A stretch of 64,000 nucleotides of DNA from contig NZ_AP023213.1 of the NCBI RefSeq assembly GCF_014218275.1, positions 4,150,954 through 4,214,953 of the forward strand. The letters are read 5' to 3'. Made by a program: the position numbers and the translations under genes. This DNA comes from Citrifermentans bremense. Its GTDB lineage: Bacteria; Desulfobacterota; Desulfuromonadia; Geobacterales; Geobacteraceae. Positions 17,858 to 26,626 of the stretch are shown here, piece by piece. Below the pieces are notes generated by a model. It was not told the origin of the DNA. It saw only the letters and a list, made by a program, of their open reading frames with translations, and ran no database searches. Numbering within the stretch: position 1 is the first letter of the stretch; every line of letters begins with the position of its first letter.

Positions 17858-18097
17858 TCACCTCTTCCCGTGGCTGTCCAACTTGTGTACGGCGTTTTCC
17901 AGGTCAGCCAGGTTCCACTGCGCCGCCCGCCTGTTCTCTTCCTGCACCTGCAGGTAGATCTCCTCGCGATAGATACGCATGTCGCTGGGAGCTTCTACCC
18001 CCAGCCGCACCTGGTTCCCCTTCACATCTAGCACGATGATCCGGATCTGGTCTCCGACCGTGACTGCTTCACCGTTTTTCCTGGTCAAAACCAGCAT
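17858..18097 (-). CDS. csrA: Carbon storage regulator CsrA
   Basis: CsrA is an RNA-binding homodimer that blocks ribosome access at GGA motifs. The start is ATG 18097 (MLVLTRKNGEAVTVGDQIRI), preceded by GGGAGGG; an upstream in-frame codon at 18124 lacks support. The 79 residues include the RNA-contacting N-terminal LTRK and the VRLGVEAPSDMRIYREEIY segment with the key Arg in MRIYREE. The C-terminal tail is longer than in E. coli CsrA, as is usual for FliW-regulated CsrA, where FliW binds outside the RNA site. The fliW gene follows at once. Confidence 0.96.
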   Translation of the reverse strand: MLVLTRKNGEAVTVGDQIRIIVLDVKGNQVRLGVEAPSDMRIYREEIYLQVQEENRRAAQWNLADLENAVHKLDSHGKR

Positions 18098-18133
18098 GGC
18101 TGGCGCCCTCCCTGGCGCTAACACATTGATACA

Positions 18134-19033
18134 CTATCTGAGGTAATCGAGCAACGATATCTGCGAGATCTTCGCCGAGGACGCCACCGCGGTCTGGAAC
18201 GCGTTCTGCTGCTTGGTGAGATCGCTGAGCACCTGGGCATAATCCACGTCCTGCAGCCCGGCGACTACCTGGGTGATGCTCAGTTTCATGTCGTCGTTGA
18301 CGCTGTTTGCGCTGGTGAGGCGGTTCATCCTGGAGCCGATTTCGGCGCGCCCGGCCATCACCTGCGCCTGGGCAGCGTCGAGGTTCTCGAGTTCCGCTCT
18401 CACTCCGGCGCTGTTGTTTGAAGCAAGCGCAGTGGCGATGTTATCGAAGATCCCGACGATGTTGACACCGGTGCTCCCTGGAGGACTGCCGCCCGACACG
18501 AGCGTCTCGCCCGAATAGGATGTGGACAGGAACGACCCCCGGGCTATTTCCACCTTCGTTTCGTCGTTCGTGCCGTTGAAAGCGCCGGTGGTCAGATCGA
18601 AGGGCGCAGTGTCGTTCTTGAACCCGCCGAAGATGAACTTGCCGTTGAACTCGGTGTTCCCGACCGAGATGACCTGGCTGCGTAGCTGGTCGAACTCCTT
18701 TGCCGCGGCCGCCTGGGATTCGGCGTTGTAGGTATCGTTCGACATGGCAATCGCCAACTCCTTGGCCCTGACCAGTACGTCGCCCATGGACGACATCGCC
18801 GATTCGACGACGGTCAGCGTGGAGGTGGCGTTGGTGATGTTCCTCGTGAACTGATCGCCGGCGGCGCTCAAGGACTTTAGGTGCAGTACCTGCTGCGTCG
18901 CGACCGGATCGTCTCCGGGGTTGTTGATCTTGACGCCGGTGGCAGCCTGCTGCTGCAGCATCTGCTGACGCTTCAGTATGGTCTGCAGACTGGCGAGGAC
19001 CTGATTTGCCGAGGTGTTCTGTGTTACGCGCAT
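18134..19033 (-). CDS. flgL: Flagellar hook-filament junction protein FlgL
   Basis: FlgL (HAP3) joins the hook-associated FlgK to flagellin. The 299 residues have flagellin-like N- and C-terminal helices: MRVTQNTSANQVLASLQTIL with the following INNPGDDPVATQQVLHL, and the C-terminal QNAFQTAVASSAKISQISLL. It follows flgK by 30 bases and precedes csrA by 36, so junction protein and regulator are co-transcribed. Confidence 0.95.
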   Translation of the reverse strand: MRVTQNTSANQVLASLQTILKRQQMLQQQAATGVKINNPGDDPVATQQVLHLKSLSAAGDQFTRNITNATSTLTVVESAMSSMGDVLVRAKELAIAMSNDTYNAESQAAAAKEFDQLRSQVISVGNTEFNGKFIFGGFKNDTAPFDLTTGAFNGTNDETKVEIARGSFLSTSYSGETLVSGGSPPGSTGVNIVGIFDNIATALASNNSAGVRAELENLDAAQAQVMAGRAEIGSRMNRLTSANSVNDDMKLSITQVVAGLQDVDYAQVLSDLTKQQNAFQTAVASSAKISQISLLDYLR

Positions 19034-19063
19034 GGCAATGCTCCCTTCGAGCTGGATTTTCGC

Positions 19064-20512
19064 TTACTTGATCAGACCGAGCACCGTGTCCATCATCTCG
19101 GTGCCTACGTTTATCACGCGGGCCGCGCCCTCATAGGCCTTCTGGTACTTGGTCAGGTTGACCAGTTCTTCGTCGAGCGACACCCCGGCGACCGACTCGC
19201 GCTGGTTGTTCAGCTGGCTCACTATGGCGCCGGTCTGGTTCTCGCCTCGTTCGGCCCCCTGAACGTCCACGCCGACTTTGCCGACCATCGAGTTGTAGAA
19301 CGCCTCGGGCGTCGCGTTCCCCGTGCTCATGTTGAGGCTCTTGTTGTAAAGGGCGGCGATGGACAAAGCGTTGAGGTTGTTCCCTGTCCCGCCGAGCGCC
19401 GGGTTGGTATCCGCCGCCGCTACCTGGTTGGCCGAAGTTAGGTTGACCTGGATCAGCGCGCTGTAACCTGCCGCTGTCGCTGCAGGAACGGGGGGTGCCG
19501 TCCCGGCTGCCGGCGAAAAGAAATCCATCTGGGTGCCGGTGAGGCCGTAGCCTGCCGAGTGCTGTGCGTTCATCTGGTTGGCGAGGGAGTAGGCGAGCTC
19601 GTCCAGGTCGGCGATGTACTTGTTTATCGTGGTGTCGCGGATCTGGAGCATGCCGCCGATCTCGCCCTTGGTGTTGCCCGGCCCCCCTATGAATGCGGTC
19701 GCGTTTGCCGCGGGGCCGCCTCCCGGCGGGGTCAGCATGACGTCGTAGTAGCCGGTGGCGACATTGGTGCTAAGCGACAGGGAAGCCGCGTCCTTTCCCG
19801 AAACCAGCGACTGCCCGGAGAGGAGGTTCACGCTCACGCTGCCGTCGGTCTCGTCCTTGAAGGTCACGCCGACCATTTCGGACAACTGCCGCACCACGAG
19901 TTCGCGCTGGTCCCGCAGCTCGTTGGCGACACCCTGGCCGGTCTCGATCTGCTTGATGCTCACGTTCAGCTGGGCGATCTGTTTCAGCGCATCGTTGATG
20001 TCGGAGGTCACCTGCTCCAGACTCTGGTTCATGTTGTCCTTGACGCTGACCAGGCTGGTGTTGATCCGGTGGAAGTCCTCAACCAGCTGCTGCCCGACGG
20101 AAAGGATCGACTGGCGCTCCGGCACACCCTGGGGATTCGCCGCCAGGTCCTGCCAGGTGCTGAAGAACTGCTGCATGGTCTGGCCGAGCCCCTCCGTGGT
20201 CAGCTCGTTGTAAAGCGGCTGGACCATCTGCAGGGCCGAGTTGACCGTCTTGGCCTGGCCGCTTGAGGAGTTGGCCACCATCATCTGCCCCTGCAGGAAG
20301 CTGTCGTAAGAGCGCTGGACCGCGGAGACCTTGACGCCGTTTCCCATCGGGAAGGACCGGAACAAGGTGGTGGGCGCGTTCACCAGCATCGCCGTCTGGC
20401 GCGAGTAGCCGGGGGTGTTCACGTTGGTGATGTTCTCGCCGGTAACCTCTATGGCAAGCATCTGCGCGTTCAAGGAGCTGAGTCCGGTGCTCAGCAGGCT
20501 GTTCAAGCTCAT
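19064..20512 (-). CDS. flgK: Flagellar hook-filament junction protein FlgK
   Basis: FlgK (HAP1) sits between hook and FlgL. The 482 residues begin SLNSLLSTGLSSLNAQMLAI with EVTGENITNVNTPGYSRQ, the rod/hook/HAP signature, and end with the helical tail LDEELVNLTKYQKAYEGAAR followed by NVGTEMMDTVLGLI. The start has GGAGG close upstream and is one base past the flgN stop, matching FlgN's role as its chaperone. Confidence 0.96.
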   Translation of the reverse strand: MSLNSLLSTGLSSLNAQMLAIEVTGENITNVNTPGYSRQTAMLVNAPTTLFRSFPMGNGVKVSAVQRSYDSFLQGQMMVANSSSGQAKTVNSALQMVQPLYNELTTEGLGQTMQQFFSTWQDLAANPQGVPERQSILSVGQQLVEDFHRINTSLVSVKDNMNQSLEQVTSDINDALKQIAQLNVSIKQIETGQGVANELRDQRELVVRQLSEMVGVTFKDETDGSVSVNLLSGQSLVSGKDAASLSLSTNVATGYYDVMLTPPGGGPAANATAFIGGPGNTKGEIGGMLQIRDTTINKYIADLDELAYSLANQMNAQHSAGYGLTGTQMDFFSPAAGTAPPVPAATAAGYSALIQVNLTSANQVAAADTNPALGGTGNNLNALSIAALYNKSLNMSTGNATPEAFYNSMVGKVGVDVQGAERGENQTGAIVSQLNNQRESVAGVSLDEELVNLTKYQKAYEGAARVINVGTEMMDTVLGLIK

Positions 20513-20513
20513 C

Positions 20514-21014
20514 TCACGCCTCCCTGCAGATGATCCTGGGTTGCGCGCCGCCGCTGCCTACCAGGTTGCCGCCATACCCGTAGGTATTGCTGTTGTTGAA
20601 GATCCTCGCGAAGAAATCCAGCGTGCCGGTCACCGTCTGCAACGCCCCCTGCAAAAGGTCCGCGTTCAGGGCGAGCCTCTTCTCCAGCTGGCTCCCGAGT
20701 TCGAGCACGCGGCGCTGCCAGGAAAGTATGGTTCCCTTCTCAGGTTCCGCCACCTTCTCCAGCACCGGGGTGAGGCTTTGGGCCTCTGGGAGCTCCAGTT
20801 CGAGCGCCATGGCCTGAACCAGCTTGGCGCAGCGCAACCCCTCTTCCTCCAGGGCCAGGAAAAGCTCCTTCTTCTGCAGCACCTGCTGCTCGAGCCTTTC
20901 CAGTTCTCTGCCGAGGATGCAGCGCCTCTCCTCATCGAGGACCTGGAGCATCCGCTCCAAAAGCGCCTCCTGGTCCGACAGGGCTTCCACCAGTTCCCGT
21001 GCGTGCTGTGTCAT
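20514..21014 (-). CDS. flgN: FlgN family export chaperone
   Basis: FlgN proteins hold FlgK and FlgL in the cytoplasm before export. This 166-residue protein is almost entirely helical with long Leu/Glu heptads over residues 5-60 and 90-125 (EQQVLQKKELFLALEEEGLR). Sequence conservation in the family is weak, but the position between flgM and flgK is the standard one. The C-terminal 35 residues, rich in Asn and Gly, look disordered. Confidence 0.85.
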   Translation of the reverse strand: MTQHARELVEALSDQEALLERMLQVLDEERRCILGRELERLEQQVLQKKELFLALEEEGLRCAKLVQAMALELELPEAQSLTPVLEKVAEPEKGTILSWQRRVLELGSQLEKRLALNADLLQGALQTVTGTLDFFARIFNNSNTYGYGGNLVGSGGAQPRIICREA

Positions 21015-21060
21015 ATTTTTGTCTCCGTTTGCTTTCTTTGCTTCAACCGCAGGTGGCGCC

Positions 21061-21360
21061 TCAACCGCGCTTCAGGCTGTCCACCAGCTTTTGCGCCACC
21101 TCGTCGGGATCGATCCGGTAGGGACCGTACTGCATCTGCTGCTTGGCCAGGGCCACCATTTCCGTTCTCACCTCGGGGAGAGCGGAAAGCTGCTCCCTCA
21201 AGGCCGCTATCTCCCGCATCCGGGGAGAAAAGATCACGACCTCCTGGACGGGTCCCTGCGCGGTCCGGTTTTGCTCCCTGGCGGGAGCCGCCTGGGCGGC
21301 AGCGGCCGGCTCACTCCCTCTGATCTTGACCACGTACGGCGGGGACTGTTCAATCCGCAT
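21061..21360 (-). CDS. flgM: Anti-sigma-28 factor FlgM
   Basis: FlgM holds FliA inactive until it is exported through the finished hook. The 99 residues have a flexible Ala/Pro-rich first half and a C-terminal sigma-binding half (about 45-95) with the family pattern ALREQLSALPEVRTEMV then YRIDPDEVAQKLVDSL. It is encoded in the same operon as fliA, about 4.5 kb downstream. The start overlaps flgJ by 11 bases. Confidence 0.9.
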   Translation of the reverse strand: MRIEQSPPYVVKIRGSEPAAAAQAAPAREQNRTAQGPVQEVVIFSPRMREIAALREQLSALPEVRTEMVALAKQQMQYGPYRIDPDEVAQKLVDSLKRG

Positions 21361-21682
21361 TGCTGTCTCCCTTTACTGTGGTTCGCTGGCGCATCAGCTC
21401 GCGCTCCAGTACCGGGGCAAGCCCTATGCCACCTCCGCGCACCGCCGCATTCGCGTACTCCTGGTCCAGCAGCGAGCGGAAGGTTTCCTCGCCGCGCCCC
21501 CCGCCGGTGAGCTGGTCCTGCCCTACCGTGCTCCGCATCGACTTCAGCATCATGGTGACGAAGAGCGATTCGAATTCCTGGGCCACCTTTTTAACCGCGG
21601 CCCTTTCCTTATCGGCGGCTCCCCCCGCCGGCTTGATCTGTTTTTGCTCCGGCGCCGCCGGCGCCAGGTTGCCGATCTCCAT
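21350..21682 (-). CDS. flgJ: Rod-binding protein FlgJ (no muramidase domain)
   Basis: This 110-residue protein is the N-terminal rod-cap domain of FlgJ only: KKVAQEFESLFVTMMLKSMR and TFRSLLDQEYANAAV are the conserved segments. The peptidoglycan hydrolase domain found in gammaproteobacterial FlgJ is missing, as in most other phyla, so a separate lytic enzyme must open the wall. It starts ten bases after flgI. Confidence 0.92.
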   Translation of the reverse strand: MEIGNLAPAAPEQKQIKPAGGAADKERAAVKKVAQEFESLFVTMMLKSMRSTVGQDQLTGGGRGEETFRSLLDQEYANAAVRGGGIGLAPVLERELMRQRTTVKGDSNAD

Positions 21683-21692
21683 GAACCCTCCT

Positions 21693-22829
21693 CTACATCA
21701 CGCTCAATTCAGCGTTCAGGGCACCCGCAGCCTTGATCGCCTGCATGATGCCGAGCAGATCGCGCGGGGTGACCCCCAGGGTGTTCAGGGCACGCACCAC
21801 CTCGCCCAGGTTCGCCCCCTCGCGCACCATGGAGAGGTTGACCTTCTCCTCGGCGACCCTGATATCCGTTCTCGGCACCACGGTCGTGGTCCCCTTGGCG
21901 AACGGCTGCGGCTGGGAGACCTTTGGGGTCTCCTTCACCACCACGGTGAGGTTGCCGTGCGACACGGCCACGGTGGAGATGCGTACGTTCTCGCCCATCA
22001 CGATGGTGCCGGTCCGCTCGTTCATCACCACCCGCGCCAGGACGTCCGGGTTCACCTCCAGCCGCTCCAGGTTCGCCACGAACTCGACCACCCGGTTCTC
22101 GTATTCGCGGGGGACCGCGATCTGCACGCTCCCAGGATCGGTGAGGGTGGCTACCTGCCCCTGGAACCGCTCGTTGATGGCGTTGGCAACCCTGGAGGCG
22201 GTGGTGAAGTCGGACTGGTGCAGGTTCAGCTTCAACTCCCTGCGGTTTGCCAGCACGTTCGGGAGCTCACGCTCGATGAGCGCCCCTCCGGGGACGGTCC
22301 CCGCGGTCGGGTGGTTCTTCATGGCGCTCGCCGCCTGGCCGCCGTAGGAGAAGGAGTTGGTGAGCACTGCCCCCTGAGCAACCGCGTATACCTGGCTGTC
22401 CGCCCCCTTCAACGGGGCCATCATCAAGGTGCCGCCGGCAAGGCTCTTGGCGTCGCCCAGAGAGGAGACCAGGACGTCGAGCCTGTTTCCCTGCTTGGCG
22501 AAGGGGGGAAGCTGCGCCGTCACCATGACGGCCGCTATGTTCTTGACCGTTATGTCGTTGCGGTTGATGGTGATCCCCATCCGCTCCAGGGCGCCCACCA
22601 GCGACTGAACCGGGAACTTGGTCTGGTCGGAGTCGCCGGTGCCGTTCAGGCCGACCACGAGGCCGTAGCCGATCAGCTGGTTTTCCCTGACGCCGTCGAA
22701 CGCCGCGATGTCCTTGATGCGCGCCCCGAGCGCGAACTGCGGGACCAGCACCAGCAAAAGGAGCAAAAGCGTGCAGCATGTCTTCGTGTTTAATCTCAAT
22801 TTCTCACCCGATCCTTTCCGGCGTTTCAC
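21693..22829 (-). CDS. flgI: Flagellar P-ring protein FlgI
   Basis: FlgI builds the periplasmic P ring around the rod. The 378 residues show an export signal (LLLLLLVLVPQFALGARIKD, cleavage expected after ALG) and the family motifs FDGVRENQLIGYGLVVGLNG and TVMMAPLKG-like MMAPLKGADSQVYAVAQGA. The furthest start is GTG 22829; a TTG ten codons later would give a more usual signal peptide, so the start is uncertain. flgH lies 18 bases upstream and flgJ ten bases downstream. Confidence 0.95.
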   Translation of the reverse strand: MKRRKGSGEKLRLNTKTCCTLLLLLLVLVPQFALGARIKDIAAFDGVRENQLIGYGLVVGLNGTGDSDQTKFPVQSLVGALERMGITINRNDITVKNIAAVMVTAQLPPFAKQGNRLDVLVSSLGDAKSLAGGTLMMAPLKGADSQVYAVAQGAVLTNSFSYGGQAASAMKNHPTAGTVPGGALIERELPNVLANRRELKLNLHQSDFTTASRVANAINERFQGQVATLTDPGSVQIAVPREYENRVVEFVANLERLEVNPDVLARVVMNERTGTIVMGENVRISTVAVSHGNLTVVVKETPKVSQPQPFAKGTTTVVPRTDIRVAEEKVNLSMVREGANLGEVVRALNTLGVTPRDLLGIMQAIKAAGALNAELSVM

Positions 22830-22847
22830 GTTGGCTCGCCGGAAACC

Positions 22848-23537
22848 CTAGAACGGCCAGACCTTGTCCAGCACGTTCAAAAGCCACCCAGGCTTCTGCC
22901 TGTCGCTGATGATTCCCTTGCCGGAGTAGGCGATTTTGGCATCGGCAACCAGCGCGGAGCTGACGGTGTTGTCGGCGCTTACGTCGCGACCGCGCACCGT
23001 GCCGGTGAGCACGATGATCTGGTCCTCGTTGTTGACCCTGACGTTGCGCCTCCCCTCGATGAGGAGGTTGCCGTTGGGTATCACGTCAATCACCTTGGCC
23101 GAGAGGGTCGCCTGCAGCGTCTCCTCCCTTGAGGTAGAACCGCTGCCGTCGAACTTGGAACCGTAGCTTGCACTCAAAAGCTGGGCGAGATCGGCCCAGT
23201 TCCTGATTCCGGTGGTCTCAAGCCCCAAGAGCTTCGGGATTCCGCCGCTGATGGAAGAGCCGCGACTGGTGCCGGTGGAGGCCTTCTTGCTGGCGCTGGC
23301 GTTCTCGGAGATCAGGACCGTGATGATGTCGCCGCGCCTGCGCGCCTTCATGTCCTCGGCAAGCCCCGTCGAAGTTGCCTGCCACAGCGAGCCCGAGGCG
23401 TAGCTTAGCTGCGGCGCCGGTATCTGCTCGTCGAAGGTGGGGGTCTGCACCTCCGCGGTCTGGTGCGCGCAAGCCGCAAGCAGCAACAGCGGCAGGCCCA
23501 GGGCCGCCGCCTTTATCTTCGCCGTCTTTCTGTTCAT
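22848..23537 (-). CDS. flgH: Flagellar L-ring lipoprotein FlgH
   Basis: FlgH forms the outer-membrane L ring. The 229-residue precursor has a lipoprotein signal with lipobox LLLAAC, Cys23 being lipidated, then the conserved GSLWQATSTGLAEDMKARRRGD, ISENASASKKAST and, near the end, AKIAYSGKGIISDRQKPGWL. The start abuts the flgA stop. Confidence 0.96.
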   Translation of the reverse strand: MNRKTAKIKAAALGLPLLLLAACAHQTAEVQTPTFDEQIPAPQLSYASGSLWQATSTGLAEDMKARRRGDIITVLISENASASKKASTGTSRGSSISGGIPKLLGLETTGIRNWADLAQLLSASYGSKFDGSGSTSREETLQATLSAKVIDVIPNGNLLIEGRRNVRVNNEDQIIVLTGTVRGRDVSADNTVSSALVADAKIAYSGKGIISDRQKPGWLLNVLDKVWPF

Positions 23538-24293
23538 CTAAAAGTCCACCTTTACCGTGGTCGCGTCCAACACCCGCGCCGCGATGTCCTTCTGCGAGGA
23601 GAGGTTCTGCACCATGATCACGTCACCCAGGGCGCCTGCCCCCTTGGCCCGGCCGCTCGCCGTGACCCTGACCACCTCGTTCTCAGCCAGGATCGTCACC
23701 AGCTGCCCGCTTTTCACCAGCGGCGGCCTCTCCAGGTTGTCCCTGCGCAAAGGGGTGTTGGCCCGCAGCGTCGTCTTCACCCTGAGCCCAACCGCCTCGT
23801 CTATCGCCTTCATGTAGCTGCCGTGCACCTGGTTCAGGTCGCGCCGCGCCAGGGCGAGGTCGGAGGCGGAGAGCACCTCGCCCCGCTCCAGGGTCCGGGC
23901 CGCAACCACCATCTCGGTAAGCGCCTCGACCTCGACCTGGACCGTCTGGTTGCGCTTCACCTGGCCGTCCACCCGGACCACGAGGGCCACGGACGCGGGG
24001 CCGTACCCTTCCCAGCGGTCCGGCGCCACCACGTCGTAGCTGACGGTTCCGGCGGGAAGCTTCAGGTCGCCGTAGTAACCGATCCTCTTCACGGTTATCT
24101 CGGCCGCCAAGGCGGAGGCCTTCTGCATCAGGTAGTCGGAGATGACCCCCCGCACCGTCGCCTCGGCCACCACGTTTCCCGCGGCAGCCGGAAGCTTGGC
24201 CGCGGCCGCCGGAGCGGTAGCCGCGAAAGCGGGGAGCGAAAAGGAGAAGACGAGGAGTGCCGACAGGATACGCGTGAGGTGAGTTAGCCGCAT
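23538..24293 (-). CDS. flgA: P-ring assembly chaperone FlgA
   Basis: FlgA is the periplasmic chaperone for FlgI. The ATG at 24293 is taken as the start (a TTG one codon earlier is possible) and gives 251 residues with a Sec signal (SALLVFSFSLPAFAATA). The C-terminal SAF-like domain runs from about residue 120, with ARTLERGEVLSASDLAL and the RANTPLRRDNLERPPLVKSG segment. flgG ends six bases before it. Confidence 0.93.
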   Translation of the reverse strand: MRLTHLTRILSALLVFSFSLPAFAATAPAAAAKLPAAAGNVVAEATVRGVISDYLMQKASALAAEITVKRIGYYGDLKLPAGTVSYDVVAPDRWEGYGPASVALVVRVDGQVKRNQTVQVEVEALTEMVVAARTLERGEVLSASDLALARRDLNQVHGSYMKAIDEAVGLRVKTTLRANTPLRRDNLERPPLVKSGQLVTILAENEVVRVTASGRAKGAGALGDVIMVQNLSSQKDIAARVLDATTVKVDF

Positions 24294-24299
24294 CAAAGG

Positions 24300-25088
24300 T
24301 TACCTCTTAAGCGACGCCGCTTGCTGAAGCATGTCGTCGGAAGCCTGGATGGCCTTGGAGTTGATTTCGTACGCCCTCTGCCCCACGATCATGCTGACCA
24401 TCTCTTCCATGACACTCACGTTGGAGTTCTCAAGGAACCCCTGCTCGATGGTCCCCAGGCCGTTCTGCCCGGCGGTGCCGGTGGTCGCGGCCCCGGAGGA
24501 GTCGGTGGGGAGGAAGAGGTTCTTGCCGATGGCGTTCAACCCGGAGGGGTTGCTGAAGGAGGCGAGCTGCAGGGTCCCCACGGTGGTCGCCGCGGTCTGC
24601 CCCGCCTGCTGCACCGACACGGTGCCGTCGCTCCCGACTGTCACGCGGGTGGCGTTGCTGGGGATGAGGATCTCGGGGATGATCGGCTGCCCGTCAGAGG
24701 TGACCACCCTCCCCTGGCCGTCGCGCTTGAGCGCCCCGGCGCGGGTGTAGGCGGTGGAGCCGTCGGACTGCTGCACCTGCAAGAAGCCGTCCCCTTGGAT
24801 GGCGAGGTCGAGCTCGTTGCCGGTGGCGATGATGTTGCCGGTGGTGAAGATCTTGCTCACCGCGCCGGGCCTGACCCCCAAGCCCACCTGGATCCCGGTG
24901 GGGATGGTGGTCGCGTTGGTGGCGGGGGCGCCGGTGGTCTTCTCGGTCTGGTACATGAGGTCCTGGAAATCGGCACGGCTCTTCTTGAAGCCGGTGGTGC
25001 TGGAGTTGGCAAGGTTGTTCGCCACCACGTCTATGGCCAACTGCTGCGCCTGCATGCCTGATGCTGCCGTCCACAAAGCCCTTATCAT
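24300..25088 (-). CDS. flgG: Distal rod protein FlgG
   Basis: FlgG forms the distal rod. The start is set at ATG 25088 ([20 protein letters not shown]); an in-frame codon at 25109 would add seven residues. The 262 residues contain [20 protein letters not shown], the axial-protein N-terminal signature, [12 protein letters not shown], and the C-terminal [20 protein letters not shown], ending in the usual [15 protein letters not shown]. The length is standard. Confidence 0.96.
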   Translation of the reverse strand: MIRALWTAASGMQAQQLAIDVVANNLANSSTTGFKKSRADFQDLMYQTEKTTGAPATNATTIPTGIQVGLGVRPGAVSKIFTTGNIIATGNELDLAIQGDGFLQVQQSDGSTAYTRAGALKRDGQGRVVTSDGQPIIPEILIPSNATRVTVGSDGTVSVQQAGQTAATTVGTLQLASFSNPSGLNAIGKNLFLPTDSSGAATTGTAGQNGLGTIEQGFLENSNVSVMEEMVSMIVGQRAYEINSKAIQASDDMLQQAASLKR

Positions 25089-25149
25089 ATCTGATCTCCT
25101 TACAGTCAATTTTTTGAATCTGCCCGCCGTTTCCGGCGCTACCGGTTCC

Positions 25150-25863
25150 CTAGATCTTCCCCAGGTCGTTGGCCGCCTTGGTGGTTATCTCGTCATAGCT
25201 CTTGATCGCCTTGGTGCAGGTCTCGAAGTAGCGGCTCGTCTCTATCATCCGCGCCATCTCCGCAACCACGTTCACATTTGACCCCTCCAGGTACCCCTGT
25301 TTCACCTCGGCGGTGGAGGCGGTTCCCTGCGCCTGCGGGTTTGCCGGCACGAGCAGCCCGGCTCCAAGCTTCGTGAACTGGTACGGCTTGGGGAAATCCA
25401 CGATGTTGAGGCTCCCGACGGCCACGCCGTCCGCTGTCACCGCACCGTTGGGGCTGATCGAGACCTTGTTGCCGCCGACCGTGATCGGCCCGCTCTTGCC
25501 CAGCACCTCGTACCCCTCGCTGGTCACGAGCTTCCCGCCCACTCCACGCTGGAAGTTACCCTGCCTGGTGTAGGCGGTTCCCTGTGGGGTGTTGACGGCG
25601 AAGAAGCCGTCCCCCTGCAGCGCCAGGTCCATCGGGTTTTCGGTCTGCAGTATCGTCCCCGGGGAGTAGTCCGTGTAGAAGGTCTCGCGGCTGAAGACCG
25701 GGTCCGGCGTTCCGGTGTTCTGGTTGGCCAGTACGCTTTCGAACCGCAACTGGTCCGCCTTGAAACCGGGGGTGGCGGCGTTGGCGAGGTTGTTTGAGAT
25801 CACCTCGAGGCTGCGCATCGCGGTAAGGTTCCCGGAGATGGCGGCGTACATTCCCGTGTTCAT
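25150..25863 (-). CDS. flgF: Proximal rod protein FlgF
   Basis: This axial protein of 237 residues starts [20 protein letters not shown] with [20 protein letters not shown]. It has the internal [20 protein letters not shown] and the C-terminal [20 protein letters not shown]. Being shorter than FlgG and directly before it, it fits FlgF. It begins ten bases after the fliA stop, so the sigma factor and the rod genes share one transcript. Confidence 0.93.
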   Translation of the reverse strand: MNTGMYAAISGNLTAMRSLEVISNNLANAATPGFKADQLRFESVLANQNTGTPDPVFSRETFYTDYSPGTILQTENPMDLALQGDGFFAVNTPQGTAYTRQGNFQRGVGGKLVTSEGYEVLGKSGPITVGGNKVSISPNGAVTADGVAVGSLNIVDFPKPYQFTKLGAGLLVPANPQAQGTASTAEVKQGYLEGSNVNVVAEMARMIETSRYFETCTKAIKSYDEITTKAANDLGKI

Positions 25864-25873
25864 GTCTGGCTCC

Positions 25874-26626
25874 TTAGGCTGTGCGCTTCATCTTGCCGCG
25901 CAGCCGGATGATGGCCTGGCTGTGCAGTTGCGAGATCCTCGACTCGGTGAGGTCGAGCACCGCCCCTATTTCCTTCAGGTTCAGTTCCTCGTAGTAGTAG
26001 AGCGTGATGACGATCCTCTCCTTCTCGGGGAGGTTGTCGATCGCCTCTGCCAGCCTCTCCACCGTCTGGCGCGCAATCAGCTGATTCTGCGGGCTCTCGG
26101 TCCCTTTGTCCTCGAGCACGTCCAGAAGGCCGAACGGTGCGCCGTCCTCGTCGTGCCAAGCGTCGTCGAGCGAGACGAAGGAGAGAAGGTGGATCTCCTC
26201 CAGGAGCCGGAAGTAGTCCTTAAGCTCGAGCCCCATGGCGAGCGCCACCTCGTCGGAGGAGGGGTTCCTCCCCAGGCGCTGCTCCAGCTGCGAGAACTCG
26301 CGCTCAAGTTTCTTGAACTTGTCCCTGAGGCTCCTGGTGAGCCAGTCCTGGGCCCTCAGCTCGTCCATGATGGTGCCGCGGATGCGCTGCTCGGCGAAGG
26401 TCTTGAACTGTACGCCGCGGGTGTGGTCGAAGCGCTCTGCCGCTGAGATGAGCCCGATCACGGCGGCGCTCCTCAGGTCATCGCGGTCCAGATGGGGGGG
26501 GAGCGACGAAGCGATCCGGTCGACGATGAATTTGACCAAGGGGAGGTGTGCTACCACCAGTTCGTCCCTGGTCTGCGTTACCCCACGGTGGGCCTCTTGT
26601 TCGTATGCCTTAAGAAGACAGTTCAT
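25874..26626 (-). CDS. fliA: Flagellar sigma factor FliA (sigma-28)
   Basis: FliA directs RNA polymerase to late flagellar promoters. The 250 residues contain region 2 (HLPLVKFIVDRIASSLPPHL, then FDHTRGVQFKTFAEQRIRGT), region 3, and region 4 with the helix-turn-helix EELNLKEIGAVLDLTESRIS. Its recognition sequence is visible before flaG, fliC and fliD. The start overlaps flhG by 17 bases. The gene lies in a sigma-54 operon with its anti-sigma gene flgM. Confidence 0.96.
   Translation of the reverse strand: MNCLLKAYEQEAHRGVTQTRDELVVAHLPLVKFIVDRIASSLPPHLDRDDLRSAAVIGLISAAERFDHTRGVQFKTFAEQRIRGTIMDELRAQDWLTRSLRDKFKKLEREFSQLEQRLGRNPSSDEVALAMGLELKDYFRLLEEIHLLSFVSLDDAWHDEDGAPFGLLDVLEDKGTESPQNQLIARQTVERLAEAIDNLPEKERIVITLYYYEELNLKEIGAVLDLTESRISQLHSQAIIRLRGKMKRTA

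Noticed and set aside
21360-22793. 477-codon plus-strand frame opposite flgI and flgJ
   Set aside because: Antisense to two well-supported flagellar genes, with no domain and no ribosome site.
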